The translations under genes were made by a program, and so were the position numbers. Source: Ganoderma boninense (taxonomy: Eukaryota; Basidiomycota; Agaricomycetes; Polyporales; Polyporaceae). From it: a stretch of DNA of 64,000 nt. The DNA is taken from assembly GCA_002900995.3 (NCBI GenBank), contig CM035312.1, forward strand, positions 1,674,001-1,738,000, written 5' to 3'. Shown in pieces: positions 63,501 to 64,000 of this stretch; position 1 is the first letter of the stretch; every line of letters starts with the position of its first letter. The notes beneath the pieces were generated by a model. The model made no database searches and was not told the DNA's origin. It saw only the letters and a list, made by a program, of their open reading frames with translations.

Positions 63501-64000
63501 TACCTACAAGCTTACATCAGTCAACTGCCTGCCCTCTACCCCGGACTTGAGTGTGAATCTATCCATCATATGGCATTTCACATCTACGATTTCCTAGAAT
63601 TATTTGGCCCTGTCTACTCATGGTGGTCTTTCCCCTTTGAACGGTTGATAGGCCAGCTACAACGGCTGCCCACAAACCATAAGTTTGGTCAGTACGGTGC
63701 ATTGTGTCTACGAAGATAAGCATGCTGACTAGCTTCCAGGAGAGCTAGAAGGAACAATGCACAGAGCTTTCCTCCAAGCCGCTAACCTCAAACGTTGGCT
63801 TAGCAGAGCAGCAAATACCTCCAACGCCATTCAGCGGTGCAAGGCGCTCTTCGACAAAATCTATGGGTGAAGAAGCGACAATCGCCATCTCGCAGAATTG
63901 GCTCTCGCAGACGAAGACTGCGACAGGAAAGACGACGAGGAGGCAACACCGGTTAACCTCACGGCGCACATCTTTCCACCACACGTGGTTTTCCATGCGC
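60549..64000 (+). CDS. Tnp2-like (CACTA/CMC) transposase, partial, with late in-frame TGA
   Basis: Exons 60,549-61,404, 61,455-63,091, 63,153-63,687 and 63,740 to beyond the edge join in phase, giving about 1,009 codons before exon 4. The start MPARPSALARRRARYA begins a disordered, then helical N-terminal region (KQLPRRFPRRTAAQKAIQDD). The Tnp2 core follows: a zinc-ribbon-like CPHCHANYNP...C, RSFQGQDGKLFCDSPDGEAR, RLTFALFVDFF, YLVCLIPGPSEPTLTQLNHY, SKIFCSVCDCW, and WRLPYWNPCRQLVVDSMHCL with the acidic Asp of the DSMH block. Exon 3 has FGAAAAGTPKADEWRTVFTI and GPVYSWWSFPFERLIGQLQR. TGA at 63,868-63,870 interrupts an otherwise open frame (KIYG then RSDNRHLAELALADEDCD), so this copy may be inactive. 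Confidence 0.88.

Larger units (their letters stand above)
60015..64000 (+). mobile_element. CACTA/EnSpm (CMC)-like DNA transposon, right part outside window
   Basis: Defined by the Tnp2-type transposase gene and the motif cluster before it. The left terminus is not located: I found no convincing CACTA terminal inverted repeat, and the right end lies beyond 64,000. The dioxygenase gene at 57,991-59,491 could be cargo of the same element or a neighbour. Confidence 0.6.

Overview
The window is nuclear DNA of a filamentous basidiomycete, most likely an Agaricomycete (polypore or mushroom type). The evidence is short 45-90 bp introns with GTRNGT donors and CTAAC/CTGAC branch sites, GC-rich exons, CT-rich promoters, and several protein families that I know only from Agaricomycetes. 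No bacterial operon features are present. All exon joins below were worked out by eye from splice sites and reading frame. Where I give a full join, the summed exon length is a multiple of three.

Layout. 1-3,392 and 15,343-18,200 are gene-poor flanks that were once continuous. They are split by one very large non-LTR retrotransposon (LINE) on the minus strand, 3,409-15,326. It is bounded by a perfect 16-bp target-site duplication and ends in a 40-nt poly(A) tail (read as poly(T) on +). The element carries an intact endonuclease-RT-RNase H ORF2, a zinc-knuckle ORF1, and two further upstream ORFs of unknown function. At about 11.9 kb it is far larger than the roughly 7 kb I would expect for a Tad-type LINE.

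18.2-39.4 kb is a conserved host-gene island: glycyl-tRNA synthetase (-), a bestrophin-type anion channel (+, 13 exons), a NYN/PIN-like RNase-domain protein (+), a beta-propeller-like protein related to F-box proteins (+), a small secreted DUF5648-type protein (-), two uncharacterised coiled-coil proteins (-), origin recognition complex subunit 5 (+), and a hemerythrin-like protein (-).

41-64 kb is an accessory, transposon-like region. It holds a PD-(D/E)XK-like/FunK1 kinase fusion (-), lineage-specific proteins of unknown function, a WD40-like membrane-anchored protein (-), a 1.1-kb near-identical inverted duplication (49,651-50,780 versus 54,080-55,189), a captured and broken ribosomal protein L11 fragment, a 2OG-Fe(II) dioxygenase-like gene (-), and at the right edge a CACTA/EnSpm (CMC) Tnp2-like transposase gene (+) that runs off the window.

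The most unusual non-coding signal is a recurring 10-bp core, GGTGTCGACC, inside a longer imperfect palindrome. I count 14 copies between 43.4 and 60.6 kb and none that I noticed in the host island. They sit in the intergenic modules upstream of the kinase, the 915-aa protein, the dioxygenase and the transposase, and always point outward toward the flanking gene. This suggests a shared cis element (a transposase-binding subterminal repeat or a mobile promoter) that links otherwise unrelated accessory genes.
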